This document shows, piece by piece, positions 38,155 to 47,016 of a DNA stretch of 64,000 nt (its first letter is position 1; each line of letters starts with the position of its first letter). The position numbers were made by a program, and so were the translations under genes. Origin of the DNA: Corallococcus sp. AS-1-6 (GTDB taxonomy: Bacteria > Myxococcota > Myxococcia > Myxococcales > Myxococcaceae); the NCBI RefSeq assembly GCF_020037015.1, contig NZ_JAIQDE010000014.1, positions 1-64,000 of the forward strand, given 5' to 3'. Below the pieces are notes generated by a model, which made no database searches, was not told the DNA's origin, and worked only from the letters and a program-made list of their open reading frames with translations.

Positions 38155-39014
38155 TCCTGGGGTGCGTCCGGGCCCACGAGTCGCACGGCCTCCGGCGCGA
38201 CCTTCAGCAGGTCCGCCACCAGTTGCACGACGCCGGGGAACTCATCCAGTTCGAAGCGGCCCGCCCACACCTTGCCCTGGGTGCCCGCCAAGAGGCCCCG
38301 GAAGGTGCGCCCGGCGATGCGCGCGGCGGCGAAGCGGAAGGCCTTGCCCTCCACCTGCAACTGCGCCAGCAGCTCCAGGCTGCTGCGCGGCGGCACCAGC
38401 GACTGCGGTCCGAACTTCTCCACGATCTCCACGAAGCGCACCGGCTCCGCGCCGGCCGCCACCTGCGGCGCGCGCGGCACGGGCTCCCCGAGCAGCGCGC
38501 CCAGGTAGCCCGTCAGCGCGGCCTTCTCGCGGAACTCGGACAGCTCGATGACGTGCCCGGCGGCGGTGGCCAGCTCCTCCCGGCCACGGATGGCCTGGGC
38601 GATGCGGAAGTTGCCCATCCGGTCCGCCACCAGCTTCACCGCGAGCTGCCCCTCCCGCACGTTCGTGGACAGCTCCAGCGACTGCGGATCCACGTCCGCG
38701 GGCAGGCCCAGCAACTGCAGCTCCTCCGAGCGGCGCTGCAGGTGGAAGACGTGGTCGCTGAAGGTGTCCAGCAGCAGCGCTTGCATCTCCTCCGCCGCGT
38801 CGATGGCGGACAGGAGGATGGGCGTCATGCCCACCACGGCGGGCGGCGCGATGGGGATGAGCCGGTCCCCCATCACCTGGAAGGTGATGTCGGTGATGAA
38901 GTCCCTGGTGATGGGGTTCACCAGGGACGCGGCCTCCAGGTCCAACACCACTTCGACGCCGGACGGCTCCTCACGGACCTGGAGCCCCAGCTCACGCAGC
39001 CGAGCGGTATCCAT
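38151..39014 (-). CDS. Conserved-looking hypothetical protein linked to rnc
   Basis: 287 residues, no signal peptide or membrane segment, balanced alpha/beta composition. Nothing catalytic is visible; the N-terminal half (LREEPSG-like start, then PITRDFITDITFQVMGDRLI) and a C-terminal part with GTQGKVWAGRFELDEFPGVV are the most structured stretches. It overlaps the acyl-CoA dehydrogenase stop by 1 nt (TGATG) and rnc by 4 nt (GTGA), so its dose is tightly coupled to both. I do not recognise a family. Confidence 0.7.
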   Translation of the reverse strand: MDTARLRELGLQVREEPSGVEVVLDLEAASLVNPITRDFITDITFQVMGDRLIPIAPPAVVGMTPILLSAIDAAEEMQALLLDTFSDHVFHLQRRSEELQLLGLPADVDPQSLELSTNVREGQLAVKLVADRMGNFRIAQAIRGREELATAAGHVIELSEFREKAALTGYLGALLGEPVPRAPQVAAGAEPVRFVEIVEKFGPQSLVPPRSSLELLAQLQVEGKAFRFAAARIAGRTFRGLLAGTQGKVWAGRFELDEFPGVVQLVADLLKVAPEAVRLVGPDAPQE

Positions 39015-40159
39015 CAGGCCCCTTTGAAGGTCTCGCGGGCGATGATGGTGCGCTGGATCTCGCTCGTGCCCTCGCCAATCTCACAGAGCTTGGCGTCGCG
39101 CAGGTAGCGCTCCACGGGGAACTCGCGCGTGTAGCCGTAGCCGCCGTGGATCTGCACGGCCTTGTTGCAGCCGCGCATGGCCGCCTCCGACGCGAAGAGC
39201 TTCGCCATGGAGGCCTCCTCCGAGTACGGCTGCCCCGCGTCCGCGAGCCGCGCCGCCCGGTACACCAGCAGCCGCGCCGCCTCCAGCTCCGTCTTCATGT
39301 CCGCCATCATCCAGCGCAGGCCCTGGAACTCGCCGATGGGCTGGCCGAACGCGGTTCGGTCCTTGGAGTACGCCACCGACTCCTCCAGCGCGCCGCGCAG
39401 GAGGCCCACCGACAGCGCGCCGATGGTGATGCGGCCCTTGTCCAGGATCTTCAGCGTGTCGATGAAGCCGCGGTCGACCTCGCCCACGATGGCGTCGTCA
39501 CCGACCTCCACGTTCTCCAGGATGAGCTCGGCCGTGTCCGACGAGCGCATGCCCAGCTTGCCGTGGATGGAGCGCTGGCTGAAGCCGGGGATGCCCTTCT
39601 CCAGCACGAAGGCGGTGATGCCCTTCTGGCGCTTCTCCGGCGACGTGAGCGCAAGCACCACGAACACGTCACCCACCGTGCCCTGGGTGATGAACATCTT
39701 CGCGCCGTTGATCACCCACTTGTTGCCCTTCCTCACGGCGGTGGTGCGCATGCCGGACGCGTCCGAGCCGGATCCCGGCTCGGTGAGGCCCCACGCGCCC
39801 AGCCACTCACCGGAGGCGAGCTTGGGCAGGTAGCGCTGGTGCTGCGCCTTGTTGCCGAAGACGCGCACGTGGCTGGTGCCCAGGCCGTTGTGGCTGGCCA
39901 CCGTGAGCGCGAGCGAGCCGTCGTAGCGGGCGATCTCCTCCACGGCCACCGCCACGGCGAGCGAGTCCATGGCCGCTCCGCCGTACTCCTCGGAGACGAG
40001 CATGCCCAGCACGCCCAACTGCCCCAGCTCCTTCACCACCTCCATGGGGAACTTCTCGTCCTTGTCCCACTCGCGCGCGTATGGCTTCACGCGGCGTTCG
40101 CAGAATTCACGGAGGGAGGCCTGCAGGGCGCGGTGGCTTTCAGGAAGTTCGAAGTCCAT
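39014..40159 (-). CDS. Acyl-CoA dehydrogenase, short/branched-chain type
   Basis: 381 residues, standard length. Flavin and substrate motifs: [30 protein letters not shown], and the C-terminal [20 protein letters not shown] then [17 protein letters not shown]. The Glu of GEGTSEIQ occupies the catalytic-base position of short/medium-chain enzymes; isovaleryl-CoA dehydrogenases have Ala or Gly there (GAGTSE). So despite the neighbouring leucine-pathway-like genes, this is probably not a classical isovaleryl-CoA dehydrogenase. It lies 43 nt after the carboxylase gene and is coupled to the next gene. Confidence 0.92.
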   Translation of the reverse strand: MDFELPESHRALQASLREFCERRVKPYAREWDKDEKFPMEVVKELGQLGVLGMLVSEEYGGAAMDSLAVAVAVEEIARYDGSLALTVASHNGLGTSHVRVFGNKAQHQRYLPKLASGEWLGAWGLTEPGSGSDASGMRTTAVRKGNKWVINGAKMFITQGTVGDVFVVLALTSPEKRQKGITAFVLEKGIPGFSQRSIHGKLGMRSSDTAELILENVEVGDDAIVGEVDRGFIDTLKILDKGRITIGALSVGLLRGALEESVAYSKDRTAFGQPIGEFQGLRWMMADMKTELEAARLLVYRAARLADAGQPYSEEASMAKLFASEAAMRGCNKAVQIHGGYGYTREFPVERYLRDAKLCEIGEGTSEIQRTIIARETFKGA

Positions 40160-40202
40160 GGTCAGGTGCGGAATCTAGAGCGTGAATGACGGGTGGGGAA
40201 CT

Positions 40203-41732
40203 TCAGACCGGGTGGACACCGTGCTTCTTCTCCGCACGGGGCTGGAACCGGTCCGCATACAGTGAATAACGCTGCATCAATTCCCCGCGCAGGGAGTCGC
40301 CGGGGACCACGGCGTCGATGATGAGCTCGCTGGCCAGCTTGAAGATGTCCACGTCCTGCTTGTACTCGTCGCGAAGCTTCTGGACGAAGGCCGGCCGCTC
40401 GGCCTCCGGCAGCTCTTGAATCTTGTTGAAGTAGACGGCGTTCACCGCCGCCTCCGGGCCCATCACGGCGATCATCGCCTGGGGCAGCGCCAGGGTGGCC
40501 TCCGGGGCGAACCCGGGTCCGCTCATGGCGTAGAGGCCGGCGCCGTACGCCTTGCGCACCACCACGCAGATGCGCGGCACGCTGGCCTCCGACACCGCGG
40601 AGATCATCTTCGCGCCCGCGCGGATGATGCCCGCGCGCTCCACCTTGGTGCCGATCATGAAGCCCGGCACGTCCGCCAGGTAGAGCAGCGGGATGTTGAA
40701 CGCGTCACACAGCCAGATGAACCGGGCCGCCTTGTCCGCGCTGTCCACGAACAGCACGCCGCCCTTGTACTTGGGCTGGTTCGCGACGATGCCCACCGGG
40801 CGGCCGCCAATGCGCGCCAGGCCGGTGATCAGCTCCTGCGCGAAGAGCTTCTTCACCTCGAACCAGCTTCCCTCGTCGATGAGCTCCGCGATGAGGGCGT
40901 GCATGTCGAACGGCTTGTTCTGATCCGGCGGGACGATCTCATCCACGCGCTTGCCGCTGTGCTTGGGCGCCTTCACCTCCACCTGGGGCGGGGCCTTGGA
41001 GAAGTTCTCCGGGAAGAAGGCCAGGTACCGCTTCGCCGCGGCGATGGCCTCCTGTTCGGTCTTCACCAGCACGTCCCCCACGCCGGACACGGAGCAGTGC
41101 ATCTTCGCGCCGCCCATCTCCTCCAGGGTGACCTTCTCGCCGATGACCATCTCCGCCATGCGGGGGCTGCCCAGGTACATGGAGGCGTTGCCCTCCACCA
41201 TGATGACCAGGTCGCAGAACGCGGGGATGTACGCGCCGCCCGCGGCGGACGGGCCGAAGAGCAGGCAGATCTGCGGGACGAAGCCCGACAGGTGAACCTC
41301 GTTGTAGAAGATGCGGCCCGCGCCTCGGCGGCCGGGGAACATCTCCACCTGGTCCGTGATGCGCGCGCCCGCGCTGTCCACCAGGTAGAGCAGCGGGCAG
41401 CGCAGCGCCTTCGCCGTCTCCTGGATGCGGAGGATCTTCTCCACCGTGCGCGCGCCCCAACTGCCCGCCTTCACCGTGGAGTCGTTGGCCATGATGGCCA
41501 CCGCGCGGCCATCAATGCGCGCGACGCCGGTGACGACGCCGTCGGAGGGCAGCTCCGGGTCCAGGTTGTTGGCGAGCTTGCCGTCCTCCACGAAGGAGTC
41601 CGCGTCCACGAGCAACCGGATGCGCTCGCGCGCGAAGAGCTTGCCCGTCTCCGCGTTCTTCGCGTGGTACTTGGGCGCGCCGCCCTTCTCCACCTGGGAG
41701 AGCTTCTCGAGCAGTTTCTGATCTGAGGACAT
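40203..41732 (-). CDS. Acyl-CoA carboxylase beta (carboxyltransferase) subunit
   Basis: 509 residues. The crotonase-fold N- and C-terminal halves carry the oxyanion-forming glycine pairs: SAAGGAYIPAFCDLVIMVEG and KAYGAGLYAMSGPGFAPEA. ARERIRLLVDADSF and DSAGARITDQVEMFPGRRGA support a methylcrotonyl/propionyl-CoA carboxylase-type subunit. It transfers CO2 from biotin to an acyl-CoA. The neighbouring hydratase and HMG-CoA lyase suggest methylcrotonyl-CoA, but sequence alone does not decide. The partner biotin-carboxylase/carrier subunit is absent from the window. ATG at 41730-41732 is chosen; the longer frame lacks conserved sequence. Confidence 0.9.
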   Translation of the reverse strand: MSSDQKLLEKLSQVEKGGAPKYHAKNAETGKLFARERIRLLVDADSFVEDGKLANNLDPELPSDGVVTGVARIDGRAVAIMANDSTVKAGSWGARTVEKILRIQETAKALRCPLLYLVDSAGARITDQVEMFPGRRGAGRIFYNEVHLSGFVPQICLLFGPSAAGGAYIPAFCDLVIMVEGNASMYLGSPRMAEMVIGEKVTLEEMGGAKMHCSVSGVGDVLVKTEQEAIAAAKRYLAFFPENFSKAPPQVEVKAPKHSGKRVDEIVPPDQNKPFDMHALIAELIDEGSWFEVKKLFAQELITGLARIGGRPVGIVANQPKYKGGVLFVDSADKAARFIWLCDAFNIPLLYLADVPGFMIGTKVERAGIIRAGAKMISAVSEASVPRICVVVRKAYGAGLYAMSGPGFAPEATLALPQAMIAVMGPEAAVNAVYFNKIQELPEAERPAFVQKLRDEYKQDVDIFKLASELIIDAVVPGDSLRGELMQRYSLYADRFQPRAEKKHGVHPV

Positions 41733-41949
41733 GGCCGCCGTCCCATACCAAGAAACCCCTGGCCTGGCTGCCTTCTTGCCGCGCCAGCCGCCAGCCGTGC
41801 CGTCCAGCGGACGACGCATGGGGCCACGGCGGAGCGCTTCGGGGGGTGTCGCATGGGGCTTCCCTGCCTACCTTCATGTCGCACGGGGGGTGTGCACCCA
41901 GGCGGGCCACGAACCACCCCGTGAACCGCATCCGGCCCAGGAGGGACCC

Positions 41950-42330
41950 ATGTTCAGAGCGAAGAAGGCGACGTGGCAGGCGAAGGCTTTGGCCAAGAGC
42001 AAGCTGTACCGTCAGTTCCTGGCCCACCAGTTGCTCGACCAGCTCCCCGAGTACGCGGACAAGGCCGGCAAGGTGGCCCGGAAGTCCTGGGACCGCTTCG
42101 ACCCGGACGACGCGCTGCGCTATGTGGGATTGACGACGTACAAGCCGGCGCGCGCGGGCCTGGGCGGCCTGGGGGCGTTCCTGCTGGGCGCCGCCGCGGG
42201 CAGCGTGGTGGCCCTGCTGCTGGCCCCCAGCCGCGGCACGGAGCTGCGCACCACCGTCAAGGACAAGGCGATGGGCTACATCAACAAGCAGGGCGTGAAC
42301 ATCGGCGGGGAGAAGACCGCGAGCGCCTGA
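41950..42330 (+). CDS. YtxH-domain membrane protein
   Basis: 126 residues. A charged N-terminal half precedes one hydrophobic helix (about 72-92, LGAFLLGAAAGSVVALLLAP) followed by PSRGTELRTTVKD, the typical YtxH/gas-vesicle-like pattern of small stress-associated membrane proteins. An excellent ribosome site (AGGAGGGA) precedes the ATG at 41950. It is divergent from the carboxylase gene (217-nt gap) and convergent with the enoyl-CoA hydratase gene. Confidence 0.82.
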   Translation: MFRAKKATWQAKALAKSKLYRQFLAHQLLDQLPEYADKAGKVARKSWDRFDPDDALRYVGLTTYKPARAGLGGLGAFLLGAAAGSVVALLLAPSRGTELRTTVKDKAMGYINKQGVNIGGEKTASA

Positions 42331-42355
42331 TGCCCGGCTGAAGTCGTGACGCAAG

Positions 42356-42400
42356 CAGGGGCAGCACGGCCCGCGGGCAACCGCGGGCCTGCCGCCCCTG
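42356..42400. terminator. Strong bidirectional hairpin between convergent genes
   Basis: The core stem GGCCCGCGG/CCGCGGGCC (42368-42376, 42381-42389) with a GCAA loop is extended by outer arms CAGGGGCAGC and GCCGCCCCTG with one mismatch. It lies between the YtxH and enoyl-CoA hydratase stop codons. No real U-tract follows. Confidence 0.6.
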
Positions 42401-42415
42401 TCGCTTTCGGGAGGC

Positions 42416-43192
42416 TCAGCGGCCTTTATAGACAGGGGGACGCTTCTCCGCGAAGGCGCGGAGCCCTTCCAGCCGGTCCTCCGTCTTGAGCACCTCCTCG
42501 TACTTCTTGAGCTCCAGCGCCAGCGCGTCCTCCAGCTCCAGGCCGGTGCCCTCGTCGATGGCATGCTTGGCGGTGGCCACGGCGACGGGGGCGTTCTCCA
42601 CCACGGCCTCCGCGAGCTGGAAGGCGACCTCCAGCAGGTGCCCTTCCGGGGCCAGCCGGTTGACCAGGCCGATGGTGAAGGCCTCCGCCGCGTTCACGCG
42701 CCGGGCGGTGAGGATGAGGTCCTTGGCGCGCCCGGGGCCGATGAGCCGCGCGAGCCGCTGGGTGCCGCCGCCGCCGGGGATGATGCCCAGCTTCACCTCC
42801 GTGAGGCCCATCTCCGTGGCGGGCGAGGCGACGCGCAGGTCGCACGCCAGGGCCAGCTCCGTGCCGCCGCCGAAGGCCGCGCCGTTGATGGCGGCGATGA
42901 AGACGCAGTCGCTCTTCTCGATGGAGCGCAGGGTGACGCGCAGGCCGTTGAGGAAGGCGCGCACCTCGTCCTCCGACATGGTGGTGCGCTCCTTGAGGTC
43001 CGCGCCCGCGCAGAAGGCCTTGTCGCCCGCGCCGGTGAGGATGACGGCGCGCACGGCGCGGCCGGAGGACACGCGGGACACGAGCGCGTCCAGTTCCTGG
43101 TGCATCGCGCGGCTGATGGCGTTGCGGCGGCTCTCCCCGTCGATGGTCCAGATCTCGATGGCCCCTCGGGCCTCGACCTTGAACTCCGGCAT
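42416..43192 (-). CDS. Enoyl-CoA hydratase/isomerase (3-methylglutaconyl-CoA hydratase candidate)
   Basis: 258 residues of crotonase fold. Oxyanion-hole and catalytic segments: [31 protein letters not shown] and [20 protein letters not shown], with both Glu residues expected for hydration. The C-terminus ends in the usual KRPPVYKGR. With the acyl-CoA carboxylase and HMG-CoA lyase nearby, the LiuC role (hydration of 3-methylglutaconyl-CoA to HMG-CoA in leucine breakdown) is plausible; other enoyl-CoA substrates are possible. ATG at 43190-43192 has GGGAGCGAAG upstream. Confidence 0.9.
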   Translation of the reverse strand: MPEFKVEARGAIEIWTIDGESRRNAISRAMHQELDALVSRVSSGRAVRAVILTGAGDKAFCAGADLKERTTMSEDEVRAFLNGLRVTLRSIEKSDCVFIAAINGAAFGGGTELALACDLRVASPATEMGLTEVKLGIIPGGGGTQRLARLIGPGRAKDLILTARRVNAAEAFTIGLVNRLAPEGHLLEVAFQLAEAVVENAPVAVATAKHAIDEGTGLELEDALALELKKYEEVLKTEDRLEGLRAFAEKRPPVYKGR

Positions 43193-43296
43193 CTTCGCTC
43201 CCGGTGACGGGCCGCGGTGGGCGGCCCGCGTGAATGGCGCGCAGCCTGAAACCTGTTCACCCGACTGGCAAGCCGTAAACGGATAGGATCCTGCCC

Positions 43297-45285
43297 ATGC
43301 CTTCGTGCTCAACGACGAAACGCCCGTGGCGGTGGCTGCCCGGCCTGCTCACCGTGTCCGCCCTGCTCGTGCTCGCCCTGCCGCTCGTGGCCCTGGCACG
43401 CGGCGGTGGAGGCGAGCACTACACGTCCGGCCGGGACCGCGGCAACGGCGGTGGCGGAGGCGACGGCCTGCCCCTCTGGCTGATCTTCGATCTGATCCGC
43501 CTGCTCTTCCTCTACCCGAAGGTGACCGTCCCGCTGCTGATCATCGCCGGCGGAGCCTGGTGGCTCTACAAGCGCAACCTGCACCCGGACGCCACCACCC
43601 GGCGCGCGTTGGATCAGCGTGAGGCGGAGGCGCGCACGGAGGTGTCCGGCCGCGACGTGCAGGGCTGGGTGAACGCGCTGAAGCTCAAGGACCCGTCCTT
43701 CGAATTGGAGCCCACGCTGGAGAAGGTGCGCTGGCTCTTCCTCGATCTGCAGAAGTCGTGGTTCCGCCGGGACATGACGCCGGTGCGCCCCTTCCTGTCG
43801 GACGCGACGTGGCAGCGCTTCAACGTGCAGTTGGCGCTGATGCAGGCGCAGGGCGTGCGCGACGCGCTGGCGGACATGAAGGTGCTGGACGTGCAGCTCA
43901 TCGGCCTGCACCAGACGCAGTGGTACGACAGCATCCACGTGCGCGTGCGCGCCAGCATCCGCGACACGGACGTGCCCGCGAACCAGACGGACGCGCAGGC
44001 CATGGCCGCGGCGAGCAAGGTGGCCCCGGAGGTGTTCACGGAGGTGTGGACCTTCGTGCGCAAGCCGGGCGCGCAGACGCGCATCGGCGAGGACCTGTTC
44101 CAGGGCAAGTGCCCCAACTGCGGCGCGCCGTACAAGGGCGGCGCGTCCAACACCTGCGAGTTCTGCGACGCGGTGGTGAACTCCGGCAACTACGACTGGA
44201 CGCTGTCTGAGATCACGCAGGGCGTGGAGCACGTGCGCCACCACAAGCAGGTGGACGGCCTGATGCAGGCGCGCGAGGCGGACCCGGCGCTCAACCTGGA
44301 GATGCTGGAGGACCGCGCGTCGCTCCTGTTCTGGAAGTGGATCGACGCGCAGAGCCGCAACGAGCCGCAGCGCCTGTCCAAGGTCGCCAACGCGGACGCC
44401 CTCACGAAGCTGGACGCGGAGCTGGGCCAGTTGGCGAAGCAGGGCCGCCGCCGCGTCTTCCTGGAGTGCGCCGTGGGCGCGGTGGACGTGCGCGCGCTGG
44501 AGGTGCACCCGGAGTCCTTCGACGAGGCGCAGGTGGAGATCCGCTGGAGCGCCCGCATGGGCGTGGGCCCGGCGAACGAGCGGCCCCCCAGCCTGCCCAC
44601 GGTGCCGCAGCGCTGGGTCTTCACGCTCCTGCGCCGCCACGGCGCGAAGACGAACACGGACACCGGTATGTCCACGGACCGCTGCCCGCAGTGCAACGCG
44701 CCCACCACCAACAGCGCGGCCAACACCTGCGAGTTCTGCGGCACGGTGCTGGGCAACGGCGAGCGCGACTGGGTGCTCGCGTCCGCCCTCCCCTTCGAGT
44801 CCTGGAACGTCCACCACGCGCAGCGCACGTCCCGGAACGTGGCCCGCTACCAGGAGGCCCGCCGCGCCGAGCGCGGCACCGTGGCGCCCCCGCCCGTGGA
44901 CGTGGGCGGCCATGCCGTGGGCGACGGCGACGGCGACCGCGTGGTGACGGACGTGAAGGAGCGCGAGCGGCTGCTCTACATGATGGCGTCCATCGCCGCC
45001 GCGGACGGTGAGGTCTCCAACGCCGAGCGCCGCCTGCTCAAGCTGTGCGCGGAGCGCTGGAGCGTGTCGTGGGCCAACGTGGAGATGGCCCTCAACGCCG
45101 GGCCGCAGCTCTTCGAGCGCCTGGTGCCGCGCGGCAGCCCGGAGGCGGAGGTGTTCCTGCGCCACATCGTGGAGATGGCGCTGGTGGACGGCCGCATCGA
45201 CCGCAAGGAGCGGCGGATGCTGCAGATCGCCGCCCAGCACCTGGGCCTGGAGGAGAAGCTCCCGGCCCTCCTCGGTGACCACTGA
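43297..45285 (+). CDS. Membrane protein with two Tim44-like/zinc-ribbon units and C-terminal TerB domain
   Basis: 662 residues. An N-terminal signal/anchor ([18 protein letters not shown]), a Gly-rich linker and a second transmembrane helix (about 69-92) precede two repeated units. Unit 1 is Tim44-like (about 115-265, [20 protein letters not shown]) with zinc ribbon [19 protein letters not shown]; unit 2 is similar (about 345-455) with [20 protein letters not shown] TerB-like helical domain (about 545-660, [35 protein letters not shown]) ends it. Tim44 domains bind membranes or unfolded chains in transport; TerB is linked to envelope stress. Overall function unknown. It converges on the HMG-CoA lyase gene with 3 nt between stops. 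Confidence 0.85.
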   Translation: MPSCSTTKRPWRWLPGLLTVSALLVLALPLVALARGGGGEHYTSGRDRGNGGGGGDGLPLWLIFDLIRLLFLYPKVTVPLLIIAGGAWWLYKRNLHPDATTRRALDQREAEARTEVSGRDVQGWVNALKLKDPSFELEPTLEKVRWLFLDLQKSWFRRDMTPVRPFLSDATWQRFNVQLALMQAQGVRDALADMKVLDVQLIGLHQTQWYDSIHVRVRASIRDTDVPANQTDAQAMAAASKVAPEVFTEVWTFVRKPGAQTRIGEDLFQGKCPNCGAPYKGGASNTCEFCDAVVNSGNYDWTLSEITQGVEHVRHHKQVDGLMQAREADPALNLEMLEDRASLLFWKWIDAQSRNEPQRLSKVANADALTKLDAELGQLAKQGRRRVFLECAVGAVDVRALEVHPESFDEAQVEIRWSARMGVGPANERPPSLPTVPQRWVFTLLRRHGAKTNTDTGMSTDRCPQCNAPTTNSAANTCEFCGTVLGNGERDWVLASALPFESWNVHHAQRTSRNVARYQEARRAERGTVAPPPVDVGGHAVGDGDGDRVVTDVKERERLLYMMASIAAADGEVSNAERRLLKLCAERWSVSWANVEMALNAGPQLFERLVPRGSPEAEVFLRHIVEMALVDGRIDRKERRMLQIAAQHLGLEEKLPALLGDH

Positions 45286-45288
45286 AGC

Positions 45289-46263
45289 TCAGGTCTGCGC
45301 GCGGCGGGTGGCCTTCTTGTCCCGCTCGCCGAGCGCGGCCTGGAGGTACTTGCCCGCGAGCTTCCGGCCGATGAGCTCCTGGGCGATCTCCCCGGCCTCC
45401 ACCAGCTTGTCCAGGTCGATGCCGGTGTCCACGCCCATGCCGTGGAACATGAAGACGGCGTCCTCGGAGGCCAGGTTGCCCGCGGCGCCCGGCGCGTAGG
45501 GACAGCCGCCCAGCCCGCCGATGCTCGCGTCGAACGTGGTGACGCCCGCGGACAGGCCGACGAGCGCGTTGGCCAGCGCGGTGCCGCGCGTGTCGTGCAG
45601 GTGCAGCGCCAGGGTGTCCACCGGCATGTGCTGGAGCAGCGCCGCGAGGATTTCCTCCGTCTGCCGGGGCGTGCCCACGCCGATCGTGTCGCCCAGGCTC
45701 AACTGGTAGATGCCCGCGTCCACCAACTGACGGCAGATATCCACCACGCGCTCCACCGGGACGTGGCCCTCGTAGGGGCAGCCCCACACGGTGGACAGGT
45801 AGCCTCGCACGCGCATGCCGGCCTTGCGGGCGGCGGCCGTCACCTCCTTCGCGCCGGCCAGCGCCTCCGCGATGGTCTTGTTGATGTTCTTCTTGGAGTG
45901 GGCCTCCGACGCGGAGATGAACACCGCGGCCTCCTCCAGGCCCGCCGCCTGCGCGCGCTCCAGGCCCTTCAGGTTGGGCACCAGCGCGGAGAAGACGACC
46001 CCGGGGCGGCGGCCCACCAGCTTGAGCAGCTCCTCCGCGTCCGCCAACTGGGGGATCCACTTGGGTGACACGAACGACGTCACCTCGATGCGCTTCTCCC
46101 CCGCGGCGACCAGGGCGTTGATGAGGCGCGCCTTGTCGCGGGTGGGCAGCGTGCGCAGCTCGTTCTGCAGGCCGTCGCGGGGGCCGACCTCGTACACGTC
46201 GACCCGGCGGGGCAGTTGCCCCAGCAGGCCGACCCGCGTTCGCGATGTCTCTTTCGGATCCAC
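45289..46263 (-). CDS. mvaB: Hydroxymethylglutaryl-CoA lyase
   Basis: 324 residues, DRE-TIM barrel. It cleaves HMG-CoA to acetoacetate and acetyl-CoA, the last step of leucine degradation. Motifs: VYEVGPRDGLQNE with the metal Asp, SLGDTIGVGTP, HLHDTRGTALANAL with metal His residues, and the signature GGLGGCPYAPGAAGN with catalytic Cys254. GTG at 46261-46263 gives a normal length; the frame is open to 46362, but that overlaps the methyltransferase gene. It starts 20 nt after that gene and is likely co-transcribed with it and the aminotransferase. Confidence 0.94.
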   Translation of the reverse strand: MDPKETSRTRVGLLGQLPRRVDVYEVGPRDGLQNELRTLPTRDKARLINALVAAGEKRIEVTSFVSPKWIPQLADAEELLKLVGRRPGVVFSALVPNLKGLERAQAAGLEEAAVFISASEAHSKKNINKTIAEALAGAKEVTAAARKAGMRVRGYLSTVWGCPYEGHVPVERVVDICRQLVDAGIYQLSLGDTIGVGTPRQTEEILAALLQHMPVDTLALHLHDTRGTALANALVGLSAGVTTFDASIGGLGGCPYAPGAAGNLASEDAVFMFHGMGVDTGIDLDKLVEAGEIAQELIGRKLAGKYLQAALGERDKKATRRAQT

Positions 46264-46283
46264 TGGACGTGTCCCGGGCGCCG

Positions 46284-47003
46284 TCACCGGCGCCCGGCTC
46301 CCACGATGAGGTCGGTCGACTCGGGTGTCACCGGCGCGCCATCCAGACCGCCGTGCACCCACTCCACCGAAAAGCCCGTGCTTTCCAACAGCCCCTTCAG
46401 TTCCGCAAGAGGATAGTAACGAAGCGTGTACGCCGCTCGCAGGACGCGACCGTCAGGCAAGGTGAGCTGACGCTGCCCGACATCCCTTCCACGCGTCGCG
46501 TCGAAGCGGCTCTCCTCCTCCAGGAGACTCCCATCCGGTAACCGCTCGCGGAACGACGCGCCCGGACTTCCGGCCAGCCGCTCGTAGGGCACCGTCTGGA
46601 ACACCAGCCGTCCGCCGGGCTTGAGCGCCCGCGCCACCTGGCGCAGCACCTGGACGTGCTCCGCGTCGCTGAAGGCGAAGAGTGTCGAATACCAGGCGTA
46701 GGCGCCCCCCAGGGTCGCGTCCTGGAAGGGCAGCGCCCGCAGGTCACCCCGCACGGCGGGAAAGCCGGGGCGGCGCAGGCGTAAGGAAAGCGGATCCAGC
46801 TCCAGGCCCACCACCCTGCCCGCGAGCGCGCCCGCCGCGTTGAGCCGCGCCGCGTGCCGGCCGTGGCCGCAGCCCAGGTCCACCACCGGGCCCTCCACGT
46901 CCGCGAACGCCCGGGACAGGTACTCCCCTTCCCGGGCCGTCACCGCCTCGGAGAGGAACGGCAGCGTGCTGCGCAGGTACAGCTCCCCGAAGAAGTCGCC
47001 CAC
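46284..47003 (-). CDS. SAM-dependent class I methyltransferase
   Basis: 239 residues. Motif I is VVDLGCGHGRHAARL; the acidic ribose-binding residue follows in VVGLELDPLSL, and post-I RGDLRALPFQDATLGGAYAW is clear. ALKPGGRLVFQTVP is motif III. The substrate is unknown; small molecules are more likely than nucleic acid. GTG at 47001-47003 lies 13 nt after the aminotransferase stop. Confidence 0.85.
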   Translation of the reverse strand: MGDFFGELYLRSTLPFLSEAVTAREGEYLSRAFADVEGPVVDLGCGHGRHAARLNAAGALAGRVVGLELDPLSLRLRRPGFPAVRGDLRALPFQDATLGGAYAWYSTLFAFSDAEHVQVLRQVARALKPGGRLVFQTVPYERLAGSPGASFRERLPDGSLLEEESRFDATRGRDVGQRQLTLPDGRVLRAAYTLRYYPLAELKGLLESTGFSVEWVHGGLDGAPVTPESTDLIVGAGRR

Positions 47004-47016
47004 GGCCGTGCGCGCC

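Noticed and set aside
39014-40159. Isovaleryl-CoA dehydrogenase (liuA) assignment
   Set aside because: Glu in EGTSEIQ is the short/medium-chain base position; isovaleryl-type enzymes carry Ala/Gly there.
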